DNA from: Fagopyrum homotropicum
Lineage: Eukaryota > Streptophyta > Magnoliopsida > Caryophyllales > Polygonaceae
Direction of reading: 5' to 3'
Length of the DNA stretch: 64,000 bases
Assembly (NCBI GenBank): GCA_033239125.1
Contig: BSWB01000001.1
Coordinates: 60,183,416-60,247,415 of the forward strand
This document shows, piece by piece, positions 32,843 through 44,389 of the stretch (its first letter is position 1; each line of letters begins with the position of its first letter). The notes beneath the pieces were generated by a model. The model was not told the DNA's origin and did no database searches. It saw only the letters and a program-made list of their open reading frames with translations. Made by a program: the position numbers and the translations under genes.

Positions 32843-33940
32843 CATAAGAAATAAAATTTGCATACTCTTATTTCGTAATTAGGATAAAAGTTATGTTGCA
32901 ACTTTTATTTTTGTGTATTGTGACTCTTACGTCCGACAACTAAACTTGAACCGTCTTTAGGATTGATCGAAGAAACTAGGACATTATAGTCGGAAATGTT
33001 TGTTGATTCATTAGTGTCGCGACGAATTTATTCCATTTCTGTGTGTATTCTGATGTGTGTGCTCAACATTTCAGCCTAGATATCCCCTTCCATCACCTTA
33101 GCCATTGGTTGTAACAACTCCTACATTTTACATCTTGGTCCTATTGTGTTTGAACTCCACGGCTAGTTAGGATTCTTAAAACCCGTCAATTTGCACCTTG
33201 GACCCACAACCAACCTTGTGTTTAATCAATTTTAATGCAAATTTTTTTCCATTAAATTTTACAAAAAAAAAATCTCATTTTGATCGGATTTCTAGTGTAA
33301 GTGAATGGAGTTTTTAATGAATTACAGTTGGGAATTTTTTTTATTACAATATCTAATTGATCGAAACATATTCAAAACTTGGTCCGCTTTAGTCTCCTTT
33401 TTGACATATACAAAAAAGTAAACAAGAGAAAGGAAGAAACGTGTACTTGTCAAGCAAAAAATGAACAAACGAAAATTTAAAAAGAAACGTGAGTTTACAG
33501 AAATCAATCCGTGTAACATACGCGAAATAAACCGGACTTGGCGTGAGCTCATCAAAAGATGAAAGAAGGCAGTTCAATTTACGTTTTTTTCCGAGTATTT
33601 GTAAAAGGTCAAGCATATCATTTGAAATTAAACTAAGTCATTCTCTTTCTCCCATTTTTATTTGCGATTAATTTTCATTAAGCTCGCTAGCTTTTATATA
33701 CTCTTGGATTTAATTTTAAAGTTTAAAAATAAATTATTGACATACTTGGTTGAGTTGCAAATGTTTGTCTTCCATCTTGAAATCAACTTGACCTCATAAC
33801 GAGGGTTGAAACTTGAGCATGAAATCTCGCAAATAATCACAACACCTAATTGAAGTAAAGATTTGGGGGAACTTAGGCAAAATAATGAGATGATTTGACA
33901 AAATAATAGAACAACAATGATAAAATAACATAAAAACAAA
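32843..33940. other. AT-rich intergenic sequence
   Basis: No gene seen on either strand; frames up to 77 codons have no family features. It shares its left flank with the copia insertion site. Confidence 0.55.
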
Positions 33941-35262
33941 AATAAGATATATCGATCGGTCGATCGGCAGACAACGGTCGGCCGATCAGAACACAAACTA
34001 GAGAAACAAAAAGACAAAATCGGAGAAGAAAAACACAATGGTCGGCCGATTGGTGGGCATTGGTCAGCCGACTAGTATAGAAATACCAAAACAAATTTGT
34101 AGCAATAAGAGAGAGGGATGTGATTGTAGTTGCTTGATCCAAAGTCAATAATATAAGAAGTAACCGAATTTTGATGTATCAAAGATCAATAAAATAGTTT
34201 CAAGAGCAAAATCACCATAACATATTTATCAAATCTCAATTGATAATATAATCAGTTCACAATAGAATGTAAATCATGTTACGCGGAGGAACAATTCTAC
34301 CAGGCTCTCGAATTTAGCAAGAATATGAAAGACATGAGTGGCTCGGCTTTCACATTTTTCCATCAACACCCGGAAGAACATATAGTATTAAAGCGGTTCA
34401 TGCTTGACTCTCGCATTTTGCATAGAAAAATAAAAAAAATAGCACACAACTCAATAAATATACATTCAAGGGATAATGATTATTATCAATATTATAGATC
34501 ATCCATGTAATTAAAAACTTCATACCTTGTTGTAATTTCACAAATTTATTAATTGAAAGGGACAAGTCGGCTGATTGATAGGGATTGGTTGACCGATCGA
34601 CATTGTAAGACAAAACTCATCTCGGAAGCATTGAATGAAAATTGGATAAAATACTAGTGGTGGAAACGCCCTTATTTATAGGAGTAATTTAAACTCATTC
34701 TCCTAGGGTTTTCTTATCTAAAGCTACTAAACCTTATCTTATAACCAAATAGATAAAAACGTCCAACTAGATAGGCTATATAACCTAAAATAAAAAGAAT
34801 AAAAGACACAGGATAAATGGCTAGAAGCAAATCTGTTATGGGACCAGTCGCCCAATCGGTGGGGCCTAGTTGGCCGATCACTCAAAAATGAACATGATCA
34901 ATTTGCTTAATATAAATGGCCGCATGCTTGGATAGAGTGTTGAAGGTCGGCCTATTGGTGGTCGGTGGTCGGTCAAGTGCCTCCAAAGCTTTGAGCAATT
35001 CTTCGTATTTCACTCTCGGATCTCATCCAATTCCATCATGACCTCGACTTCCTTGACCACATGGAGAACCTTAGCATGTATAGGACATTCTTATGTAAAT
35101 ATATCCATTTTATCTCCGGAAATGGTTAGAATGCTTGAAATGTCATAATGTACTAGTAAATCTCCAAACCACAAAAGGGAACAAAATATGCCAATAAGCA
35201 ATGCAATTATGTCCAAAAAGGTTAAGGGATTGATACAAATGAGGTGAAAAAAGATGTTAAAA
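33941..35262 (-). repeat. LTR of a Ty3-type element (-), left copy
   Basis: Matches 38216-39410 in reverse orientation over most of its length, e.g. - strand CATAATTGCATTGCTTATTG and CCTATAAATAAGG (TATA box, near 34668-34680) and GTTGATGGAAAAATGTGA. On its right, - strand AAGTATCGGGTATTGG (35265-35285) after TTGAGGAGAAGTAAGG looks like the purine-tract context of Athila/Tat elements, making this a 3' LTR. The far left edge is not resolved. It carries a private phrase built on GGTCGGCCGAT in five places. Confidence 0.65.
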
Positions 35263-36146
35263 TAAATTTTATCCAATACCCGATACTTGAACCTTACTTC
35301 TCCTCAAGTAAGATCCGGAGATACCTTTATGAGGAAAAACGCTCCCTTTTGGAACAACGTTCATTTGTTCACACTCTTCCTTCTCTTGCTCAATCTTTGG
35401 ATTTGATCACGATCATCTCTAAATGAAATACAATTTTTGAGAATGAATTTGAACGCTACTCACGATTTGAAACAAATCATGCCTTTCTTTCCCACATAAA
35501 AAATGATCTCGTGATTTATTTCAAAATTTCACGAGAGAGTCAAGTTTGTTCATCTTTTTACGACCCACTTGTTTGGACTATATCTTTCAAATCTCTAAAC
35601 CTTTACAACTTCTAAGAGTATGTCTTTTTTCTTAGTGAAACTTCATTCATCACAATGTCATCTTTTGTCACTTTACTTTGAAATTTGAGATTTATCAATT
35701 TTTCACATAAAGTAAAACCTACGACATTATTCTATTTGTTTTCTGGTGTGGGTGAGTCTGATCTGGACAAGCTTCAGTCATGGATAAGAATATGAGAACC
35801 AATGATAGCGAGGAGGATAGGATAGAGATTCCGGCCATATCCAATGTTGTCAACGTTGTGACAAGCACACAGGTACTTGGATCTAGGGCAAACAAACCGT
35901 TGGCAACGTAGGCAGCTCCAAACCCAAATCACCCTCATATGAATGTCAATGTAACTAGTAGGAACCAAGAAGGAGAATCTCAAGAACACTTGGATTGAGA
36001 TCGTCAACCGGAGAAACCAGGTGGAGGGGCAGTATTATTGTTCATTCCTAATGCTCCATTGTTGATAATGCGGAAGGCGCCAACTAGACGAAACCAACGA
36101 TCTTGGCCATGGATGATGGGAATGTAAAGATTTTTCTAGACATTGA
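35263..36146. other. Internal retroelement sequence, unassigned
   Basis: Begins with the purine-tract-like sequence of the left LTR. From about 35779 a + strand frame reads MDKNMRTNDSEEDRIEIPA, then after stops MNVNVTSRNQEGESQEHLD; it is split by the solo LTR at 36152 and goes on at 38086 with MDAVSRSHGKTIPTT and a stop near 38236. I cannot name the protein. Its continuation across the solo LTR fits the insertion model. Confidence 0.4.
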
Positions 36147-36151
36147 CGAGG

Positions 36152-36657
36152 TGTAAGAGCCTAGATGCTGAGTTGTTGAGAGTGTGAGATGAGGACCTGG
36201 TTTAAGCCTAAACCACCCCTGTGTGACATAGTGCTCGCCCTTGCGGTTTGCCTGGGCCACACATGCGCCTCACAAGGTCTGCCCCTTTATAACCTTTATA
36301 ACATTCTTCTCTTTCCTTCTGATGAGGGTTCATCATCTTCAGCTCCATCTCTCTCCCTACGTTCATCTTCTCTTCTTACCTCTCTTTGGATCATCTTTGA
36401 TCTTTTCTTGAGTTTGGTGTGAGTTTGAGAGCTTTTATGCTTGGCTTGTTGCTAGCTGATGTTGTTGTGCCTTGTTGAGCCAGCTTGAGGTTGTGGTGGT
36501 GTTGTGTTTATCTTCTAGAGGTTTAGCTTGGTAAGCTTTCATGGCTTCCATCCTTTCTTTCTTCATTCTTTCATCTTCTTACCTCTTTTCCTATCTTTCC
36601 TTATTTTAGCTTAGATTCCTTAGGTTTGGATCTTGTTCCAGCCATGATTGGCTTGTA

Positions 36658-36742
<85 letters not shown>

Positions 36743-38080
36743 GTATGTTTATGTATGTTTATGTATGTTTATGTATGTGTGATGTTGGAGTGAAGAAAGT
36801 GCTGAAGTGGTGTCTTCTGCTGTCCAGCCGCCCCTGCACCACCTTGCAGCCTCCCCAGCGCCGTCCAGAGCCGCCCCTGCACCACCTGGGATCCGCCCCT
36901 GTGGCCACCTGCATCAGCTAGGTTCTGAACTTGGTTCTGTAGGTGTGTGTTGCTTCTAGGCTTGCTTTAGGATGTCTTTGTTCCCTCCTTCCCTAGTGTG
37001 AGTGTATAGGATCATGCTAGAGGTGTGAGGATGGGTTTTGATGAGGTTATGATCGATATATGCCTTGTATGGCCTTTGAGGTTTATTAGGTTGTGACGTT
37101 AGGTTGAGGATGATCATATGGATCCCTTGGGCCTAGGTGTGACCCCTTTGATGAATAGAGTTTGATATCTTTCTATGCCTTGTTATTAGGCAGTGCCCCT
37201 CTCTCAAGAGTGGAGGTTGATTTTGGTTAAGCTTTGTACGAGGTTGAGGTAAGTTCGTAGGACTTACTTAGCTACCATCCCTATATTGGGTGTTTGCATG
37301 AGTGGTGTGTGCCTTATATGTTTGCTATGATAGCATGAGATGTCGTTTATACTGACCTATGTTTTATTAATTGCCCCGTTGTGTGGATGTGATAACCTTT
37401 CCCTTTCATCCCGTCGTGGAGTTCGGGAAGTTCTATGATGTCAAGCCATACTGGCTTTACAGAAAAGGCACAATCCACTCCCATAGGGTACACGGATTGT
37501 GTGACCGATACTCATACAACTGACTATCAGGCTCAGAGGCGAGGATGTATCAGTCCTCGTGTCACATACTTTCATATATCTATATATACACGATTTGAGT
37601 GAATGACTTATATATAAAGATGATAAATAGGTAAATGTGTGATAGCATGCTGATGCGTTTATCTTTTATGAATGTGTTTGTGCTTATGCCTTACCTCATA
37701 TATGTATGGTTAGCTAATGGTTTATTACCATGTTGTAGATGCCCCACAAGATAGGCGTGTTGTTGGGTGATCTAGCAAAGTGGCAGGCCGAGGACCTCTC
37801 GTACATAGGATGGTTGTTGTCTTTTGGGGTTGTTTACTTTTCCCTCCTGCGTGAGGATGATCTTTTGTTACCTCTTGTGTGAGGATGTTGTTGTTTATAC
37901 TCGGCTATGATGTTGTTATCTTTTGGTTGTACAGTTTATAGAGTTTTATGCATTTGTTTTCATATCTATCAGTGTCATGTTGTAAGGTCTAGTGAACTTG
38001 TTTTCAGGTTAGGGTCAGGATCCATTGTGAGATCCTAGCCCAATGTGACACTCCGAGTCCCGCGGATTCGGGGTGTTACA
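36152..38080 (+). repeat. Solo LTR A (1.93 kb) with 5-bp target duplication
   Basis: Starts TGTAAGAGCC and ends GGGGTGTTACA, with TG...CA ends. CGAGG is present on both sides (36147-36151 and 38081-38085). No internal element genes lie inside, so it is a solo LTR. Features include TTTATAACC near 36280 (TATA-like) followed by a CT-rich stretch, an (AT)n run, and two copies of GCCGCCCCTGCACCACCT near 36830-36890. Its last bases GAGTCCCGCGGATTCGGG also end LTR B at 48690-48712, so both are one family, probably Ty3. Confidence 0.85.
36661..36778. repeat. (AT)n microsatellite and ATGTATGTTT run
   Basis: About 75 bases of pure AT followed by four copies of a TATGTATGTT-like unit, inside solo LTR A. 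Confidence 0.9.
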
Positions 38081-38215
38081 CGAGGTATGATTGTTTTTTG
38101 ATATATATATATATATAGACAAGTCTCAAACATGGATGCTGTTTCGCGAAGTCATGGAAAAACCATACCCACGACTGACAAAGCTAAGACTGGAAAGGAT
38201 AGAGCCATTATGACA

Positions 38216-39410
38216 CAAGATAATACATCGACTTGATAACACTCATTTTAGTTTTTTTTTCATACTCATTCTTGTTCATCTCTTCACTTTGTTAAGCATA
38301 ATTGCATAGCTTATGGGCTTAAGTCCTTCCCTTTTGTGTTTTGGAGATCTACTGGTTAGTTTATGACAATATAGACATTCTTGGCATTTGTAGAGCTTAA
38401 ATGGAGCTATTTGCGATGGAATAACCTCATACACACTAAGAGTATCCATGCGCTCAAATAAGTCAAGGTCAAGACGGAAATGACTGAGACGCCAAGAGTG
38501 AAGACAAATAAGTCCTTAGGAAATATGTCGGCCGATCGACTAGGACCCACATGGCCAACCAACTGAGCTCCCTTAATTGAAAACATGAGTCAAACATGAC
38601 CACTAGTTAAGAGCATGTGTTTCCTGAAGTTATTTGGACTAGACCAATTGATTGGGCCCCACGACAATGCTCTTCAATGTCTATCTTACTCTCCCCTTTC
38701 TCCTTTTTATTTTGTCTATATTTTAGCCCATCTAGTTGAACATTTGTTATTTGTAGTTATCCACTAAGAACAAATTATATCTTACTGGAAGATAAGATTT
38801 GGTAGATTTGTTAGAACTTAGCAAACCTAGGACGATTATGTTAGATATACTCCCTATAAATAAGGCATTTTGCAATAAGATTTTGTACCCATTATTCATT
38901 TTTAATTCGATATTACCAACCCCGTTACTATAACTCTAGCCGATGGATAGGGTCCTCATTGGCCGATTAGTTGGATTCTGTTTCTTCGACTAATAAAGCT
39001 TTTGAGTTCATCCAAGGTATGTCAGGATAAATTTGTATCTTTCTAGGGCATGGAGAGCCCGACTACATTGATCAATGTTGATGATTGACTGTATGAATTG
39101 TTTGAAAGTTTATCTTTGAGAGTTAAGGTAGTCTTTGGTTTGTTCCTTGTAAAATGAGAGAGTCGAGTTTGGAATCTTCCTTTGTTATATGTGCTTCAAG
39201 AAGTTGATGGACAAATGTGAGAGCCGAGTCACGCATGCCCAAAAGACTTTGTTCAATGTGTGTTAAGCGGAAGTGTTTTGTATGTTACAATCAGAAAGAT
39301 TAATAATCCCATTCGATGTATGATACATGAATGTCTTATGCACATGACAATTAAGCGAAGTTTTCCCCCGCATAACATTATATAGATTTTATTTTTTGAT
39401 ATATCAATTG
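38216..39410 (+). repeat. LTR of the same family as 33941-35262, right copy (+)
   Basis: Shares with the left copy CATAATTGCATAGCTTATGG, CCCTTTTGTG, TTTTGGAGATCTACTGG, TTTTTATTTTG...CCCATCTAGTTG, the TATA box CCCTATAAATAAGGC (38850-38864) and GTTGATGGACAAATGTGA. It is in the opposite orientation. It ends about where (-) gag sequence begins, with no clear target duplication. Phrase copies at 38527-38570 and 38939-38975. Confidence 0.65.
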
Positions 39411-41220
39411 ATATATATACATATATATACATGTTGTAGTGATCTTGATCCTTGAACACTTTTTATTTGTTGTTCTACTTCTCTTGTCGAGTTATACTCA
39501 AAATTCCCGATTTTGAACATAACAATGGAGCCTCCATTGTCGTGAAACTTTTTGTTGGATAGCAGTTCCTTCATAAACTTTGAATATTTGGGCATTTGTT
39601 TTAATGCCTCAATAAGTGGAATCTCCAAGTAAAGCTTGTTCATCATCTCCAGAAATTTTTCATAATTGTTACCCATCTTCTTCTTGTTATGAGCCTAAGG
39701 AAAAGGCAAGGGAGGTCTATATAGCTTATGAAGTGGAATGAAATTTACCCCCTTTGGAGTATCTTATTCTTCAATGGTTTTCTTTGTTGTCTTCTCAGTG
39801 GCTACAGGATTCACGGTCAATTTTCCACTTCTTAATATGATGCTGCAAACTCCACGAGGATTGATTTCCATTATCACAAAGAGTTTGCCTTGAGCCTTCT
39901 TCATTGGTTGGTTGAGCTGAACAACTTGATTTTCCAATATCTCGTGGCATTTTCCAATCATATCTACCATGGTCTCTAACCTGCTAAATTTTTCTTTGAA
40001 AGTCATGATTGAGTTCTTGATATCTCTGATAGATCCTGCATGCCCTTGTTGTCCTTGTGGGATCTTCTCTAGAATTTTATCCTGAATTAATTGGGCGGGA
40101 ACCTGCATAGAAGCTTGTGGTTAATCATGGATGGGATCTTTGGACAGGAAGTTTCTTCTTTGGGATTGTGGGAAATTCTTTTGTGGGAAGGGAGGTCTTG
40201 CGTAGTTGTACTCTTTTTATAATCTCTTTGATTTCCTACATACTTGACTAGTTCCATCGCCTCATAGTGTATCCATGTGTTCGTGGAAGGCCGAACAATC
40301 TTCTATCTCATGACCTGTGCCCTTACAAAATTGACAGTTTATACTAGTATCTAAATTAGCAATTGAGTATGTGTGATTACCATCAACAAGTTTCATCAAG
40401 ACATGTACATTCTCAACAAGTTTGTCAATCTTGACATCGTCTTTGATATTATAGACACCTCATGTCTAGTTGCGCTTCTTGGCGAACTTTCTTGTTTGTT
40501 CAACAGTAGTTATAAAGTAGTCATAAGCTTCATCTTCATTCAGTCTTGTAAATCCATGGGACTTAGCGGTATCAACCAAATTTATGGTAGTATTATTTAA
40601 ACCACTTAAATATTCAAGAAGTGTTCTCTTCTCGACTCCATCGTGAGGGCATGAATGCAACAACTCATTAAATCTCTTTCATGCGGAATGGATGTTTTCT
40701 CCATCTTCCATGTCAGAGTGAGAAATCTTTTCCTAATCTCAACAATCTTGTGGGGAGGAAAATATTTGCTCAAGAAAGTTGGGACTAATACCACCCAAGT
40801 GGCAAAGGTGCTTGAAGGGTGATTTTGCAGCCAATTCATAACCTTTCTTGTAAAAGAAAAAAAAATAAATGAATGTATTCTCAAAGCATCAGGAGTAATG
40901 TTCTCATAGTTCAAAGTGTTCATGATATTCTAAAATTTTCGCAAATGTTGATGCGAATTCTCATTCAATATTCTAGAAAATTGATCATTCTGAATGAGTC
41001 TTATTTTGTTCGTCATGAGGTTGAAATATCGACCTCCAAGTCTAGGGAGCACAAAAGCATGGTTTGAAATATTTTGTTTAGGATTCATCATAGCGTCTAG
41101 TGTTTGAGGGTGAGGAGTCCTTTCAGCAACAAGTACGACATTGAGCCTGGCGATTTCAGCTTGTGGATCAACTAGGGGAAGTTGGTTGTTGGGATCTTCC
41201 ATTGCTTAATTTGTAGCGAC
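39404..41220 (-). pseudogene. gag and protease start of a second Athila/Tat-like element (-)
   Basis: From right to left: PNNQLPLVDPQAEIARLN and HAFVLPRLGGRYFNLM (gag start), then HSFIFFSFTRKVMNWLQNHP, TWVVLVPTFLSKYFPPHKIVEI, LEYLSGLNNTTINLVD (gag core), the linker RGVCSIILRSGKL, and KLYLEIPLIEALKQMPKYSK, FMKELLSNKKF (start of protease). Several frame changes and stops. It stops at about 39410 where the + strand LTR ends, so everything downstream of early protease is missing. Confidence 0.75.
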
Positions 41221-41397
41221 ATTCTTGGCAACGGAGGGTGTGCTCAATCTCGTTGTGTAGAGGGACAAGTTTTCTTGGATCACGAACTCTTCACATTCAC
41301 TAATCTAGCCTGCAAATCAAAAACAAAAAGGAAAAAATCAGTAATATAATAAACTTAAAATAACCAAGAATTAGACATCAACCGATTCTATCAGTAG

Positions 41398-41414
41398 CCC
41401 TAGCAACGGCACCA
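41398..41414 (-). promoter_or_regulatory. Primer binding site of the second Athila/Tat-like element
   Basis: On the - strand TGGTGCCGTTGCTAGGG, close to the TGGCGCCGTTGCCGGGG site of Athila/Tat elements. It lies between the gag start (left) and the LTR (right). Confidence 0.75.
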
Positions 41415-41420
41415 AAAACC

Positions 41421-42720
41421 TGATCATGGAATTTTAACAAAATAGTTAACAACAACCTCCCCCGCAAGGATACGAGATTGTATGTAGTATATATTTGGGT
41501 ATCAAATTCGCATGGACCATGTCTGATTTGATAGTTACTAATAATTAATTATTTTAAGTAAAAAGAGGGAAGAAGGAAAACAATGATCTTAAGCAAAATC
41601 AATGATTATTGTAGACAAATAATATATGGAAGCGATCTAAGGAAACAAGAATCTCCACCATAATGAAATAAAGTAATATTGCATATATGAGACTCATGAA
41701 CATTGATGTGTGAACAAAGTAGATAACTATCTAAAATGTTTAGGCATAGACAAACAAAGACTGTGCTTTCCAACTCGCATAAACTTCAATCCGGCGGTTC
41801 GGCAAGTATAGGAAAATCCTTTAAGAGCTTAGATATATGGAAGAGATCAAGAGAAACCTTTGCTTGTAGCTATCCAGTTAGAAAAGGTACAAATACCGGA
41901 ACTTTCTACTATAGTTAGAAATCCTCGAGGCAGTGGTAAACTATTACTCTAAAAACCAAGTTCTTTTCAAAAAAATCCAATAAAACGCCCTTCTCTTGTG
42001 GCTCTTCGGTTGTTTTATCTAAACCAATTATAAACGTCATTTCTTTGAAAAGGAAGTACTTTGATAAGAAGCAATTAACAAACATATATGCAATAATAAA
42101 TTAAGCATTATAGGGAGCATCTAGTCCTTAGATCGGGAGGGAGATTAACCAGACATGATAAAATATAAAATAAAGTCTATATATAAAATCAAAAAGGACA
42201 TAAACTCACAAGTGTTTGGTTCTAGCAAAGTGAACCTTTATTCTATAAACTACTGACAACTAATGGGAATGAAAGCAAGAGAGTGAGGCACAGATGTGTG
42301 CCTCTAGAATTTTCTAACCCTAAGGTTGATAGATGCTTATATAGGGGAAAATATCGGAGTCTAGTGTTATACAAAATATATCAATTCATAAGATAAAATT
42401 GAAAGATATGATTTCCTTCTCGAACATAGCCAAGATAGTGTGGAGACAACATCGAGACAACTTGGGAAGTTGTCTCACCTCGTTTGGCCAAGTCAATTCC
42501 CATGGTTTGGGATTGGACCGGTGTTGGGCCTGATGGCATCCATTTATAGTTGTTATTATGGTCTAGACAACTTCGAGATGACATTGGAAGCCATCTCACA
42601 AGCTGTTTGGCTTGCGTTATTGCTCGATATCTTGGATCTTGCCATAGGGTGTTTAAAGCGGACTTCGTGTTGTAGTTCCTCAGTCATGTAGTCTTTTATT
42701 CAGCTTTGACTATAGGGATG
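41421..42720 (-). repeat. 5' LTR of the second Athila/Tat-like element
   Basis: Starts on the + strand with TGATCATGG beside the primer site. A - strand TATA box CCCCTATATAAGCATC lies at 42329-42346. Upstream of it (42435-42600) are two hairpin phrases: arms GAGACAACTT/AAGTTGTCTC around GGG at 42454-42476, and a looser GAGATG/CATCTC pair at 42575-42597. The outer edge near 42720 is an estimate. Confidence 0.6.
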
Positions 42721-43739
42721 ATGTACTTTTCACACAACTGATTTGGAAATGACTAAAGCACAAAAAGACCAAGATACATGTAAAAATGTAGAAAGTGGAT
42801 ATTTTCTGTACAACTAGTGATGTATGAGAGAGCAATAGATGTTTGAAATGCATGATTCTATAGCCGATATGATGTTACATTTGACACCATCAGATGTGAA
42901 AGCAGTTCCGATGAGATCCGGATTGAAGACAATTGAGTTTTGGTTGGATCCAAATGGGTTTGAAAACATGCCGTAATTCAATATTATTAAAGAACGAGTA
43001 ATAAGAATAAAAAATGGTAAAGAACAAGACTAGTAGAAACTGAATGATGATTTCTCCGGTGACTCTTATTTTGCGAATTTCTTAACGAATCTTAAAGTTC
43101 TTGATTTTCTTGTTGATGAATGTAGTTTTGATACCACTTTAATACGGGATAATTTGTTAGGAAGTCTAGATCTTTCGACACCGACAAAGGAGACTCGATA
43201 TTGATTCTTGTTAGAGGAGTCAAACTAGTGTAGGGGCGGCGTTTATGAAATAAAAGGATGGGGGTGATCCGATGATGGTGATGGATTGGCAGATAGATAG
43301 ATAGATCAAGGTCGAACTCTATGGAACAACTATGAGCACACTAAGGAAACTAAGGACCTAACACAACCAAGAATGATCGTAGAACCCTTTCGCTTCAATC
43401 ATACACAAAAGAGAAAATGATGGTTCCTAAAGCACAAGAAGGAGGCTTTCGAACAATTCAGAGCAACAACTTGTCAAATCAAACTAAACAAACAAATATC
43501 TAACTCATTCATATCTCCTCTAAGTTGCTCTCATATCTTCTTGGCTTGAACTCTTTTTGATGATTGGGATGGACCCTCATCATATAGTCTTTGTGCTTAA
43601 ATAAAGATATGGGTTAAAACTAACTTTAAAGAAGGTCCTATTTATTCTAAGAAATCCATAATAAAAGAAGTCTAATTCTGGGCTGAAAATAATATTCAGC
43701 TAGATCCAAAATAACATCAATTCGTGACATGTCATTTAT
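42721..43739. other. Unresolved repeat-derived sequence
   Basis: No gene. At 43129-43140 the - strand reads TGGTATCAAAAC, which looks like a copia primer site. At about 43505-43590 there is a stretch nearly identical to 50187-50275 (TTGCTCTCATATCTTCTTGG, GATGATTGGGATGG). Confidence 0.4.
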
Positions 43740-43762
43740 CATACACGTAGAGCTGTCAAACG

Positions 43763-44230
43763 GGGCTGGCAGGTCGGGTTCGGGTCGGGTTATAACAAGC
43801 TCGGGTTGGAATTGGGTCGGGTAAAAAGTAGGCTTGATTTTTAAACGGGTTGTTTCGGGTCGGGTCGGGTCGGTTTGGGTCGGGTACCAAATGTTCGGGT
43901 TAAAACGGGTTATCGGGTAGCATCGGTTCTTTTCGTGGTGCCAAACGGGGTTGGCGGGTCGATTTCGGGTTGGGTCAAACGGGTCCGCGGGTCGAGTTTG
44001 GGTCGGGTCAAACGGGGTCGGGTTGAAATCGAGTCGGGTATAAATAGGTTTGTTTTTGTTAGCGGGTTGTTTCGGACCGGGTCAATTTGGGTCGGGTACT
44101 AGTTATTCGGGTTGGAACGGGTTATCGGGTAGACTTGGTTCTTGGGTCATAACAATCGGTTTAGTTGGTTCTCGGGTCACTTCGGGCTGGATTATTTTTG
44201 TTTTTTAATGTTTCGAGAGGTGCCAATTAA
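43763..44230. repeat. Left subterminal GGGTCGGGT array
   Basis: Dozens of GGGTCGGGTT, CGGGTTATCGGGTAG and similar words. A block of about 210 bp is present twice (compare 43890-43930 with 44101-44143). Open frames here come from the repeat. Confidence 0.85.
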
Positions 44231-44389
44231 GGCGGGTCAAGTTCGGTTTGCTCAAAGATGATATGATTTCTAAAATCTTTATTCAGGTCGGTTTTGGATG
44301 GTGCAATTTTCGAGCTAAATCAAAATTACCTAGTTATGTGAATATTTTGGTCTAATAAAATATGGAATCCGCAAATGATTTTAGTTGGA

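Noticed and set aside
33322..34148. Several - strand frames of 75-114 codons rich in Phe, Leu and Ser
   Set aside because: AT-rich sequence gives such frames by chance; no domain, no splice pattern.
42381..42691. Small frames on both strands
   Set aside because: Within an LTR with hairpin phrases; no coding features.
43875..44102. 75-codon frame rich in Gly, Val and Arg
   Set aside because: Produced by the GGGTCGGGT array.
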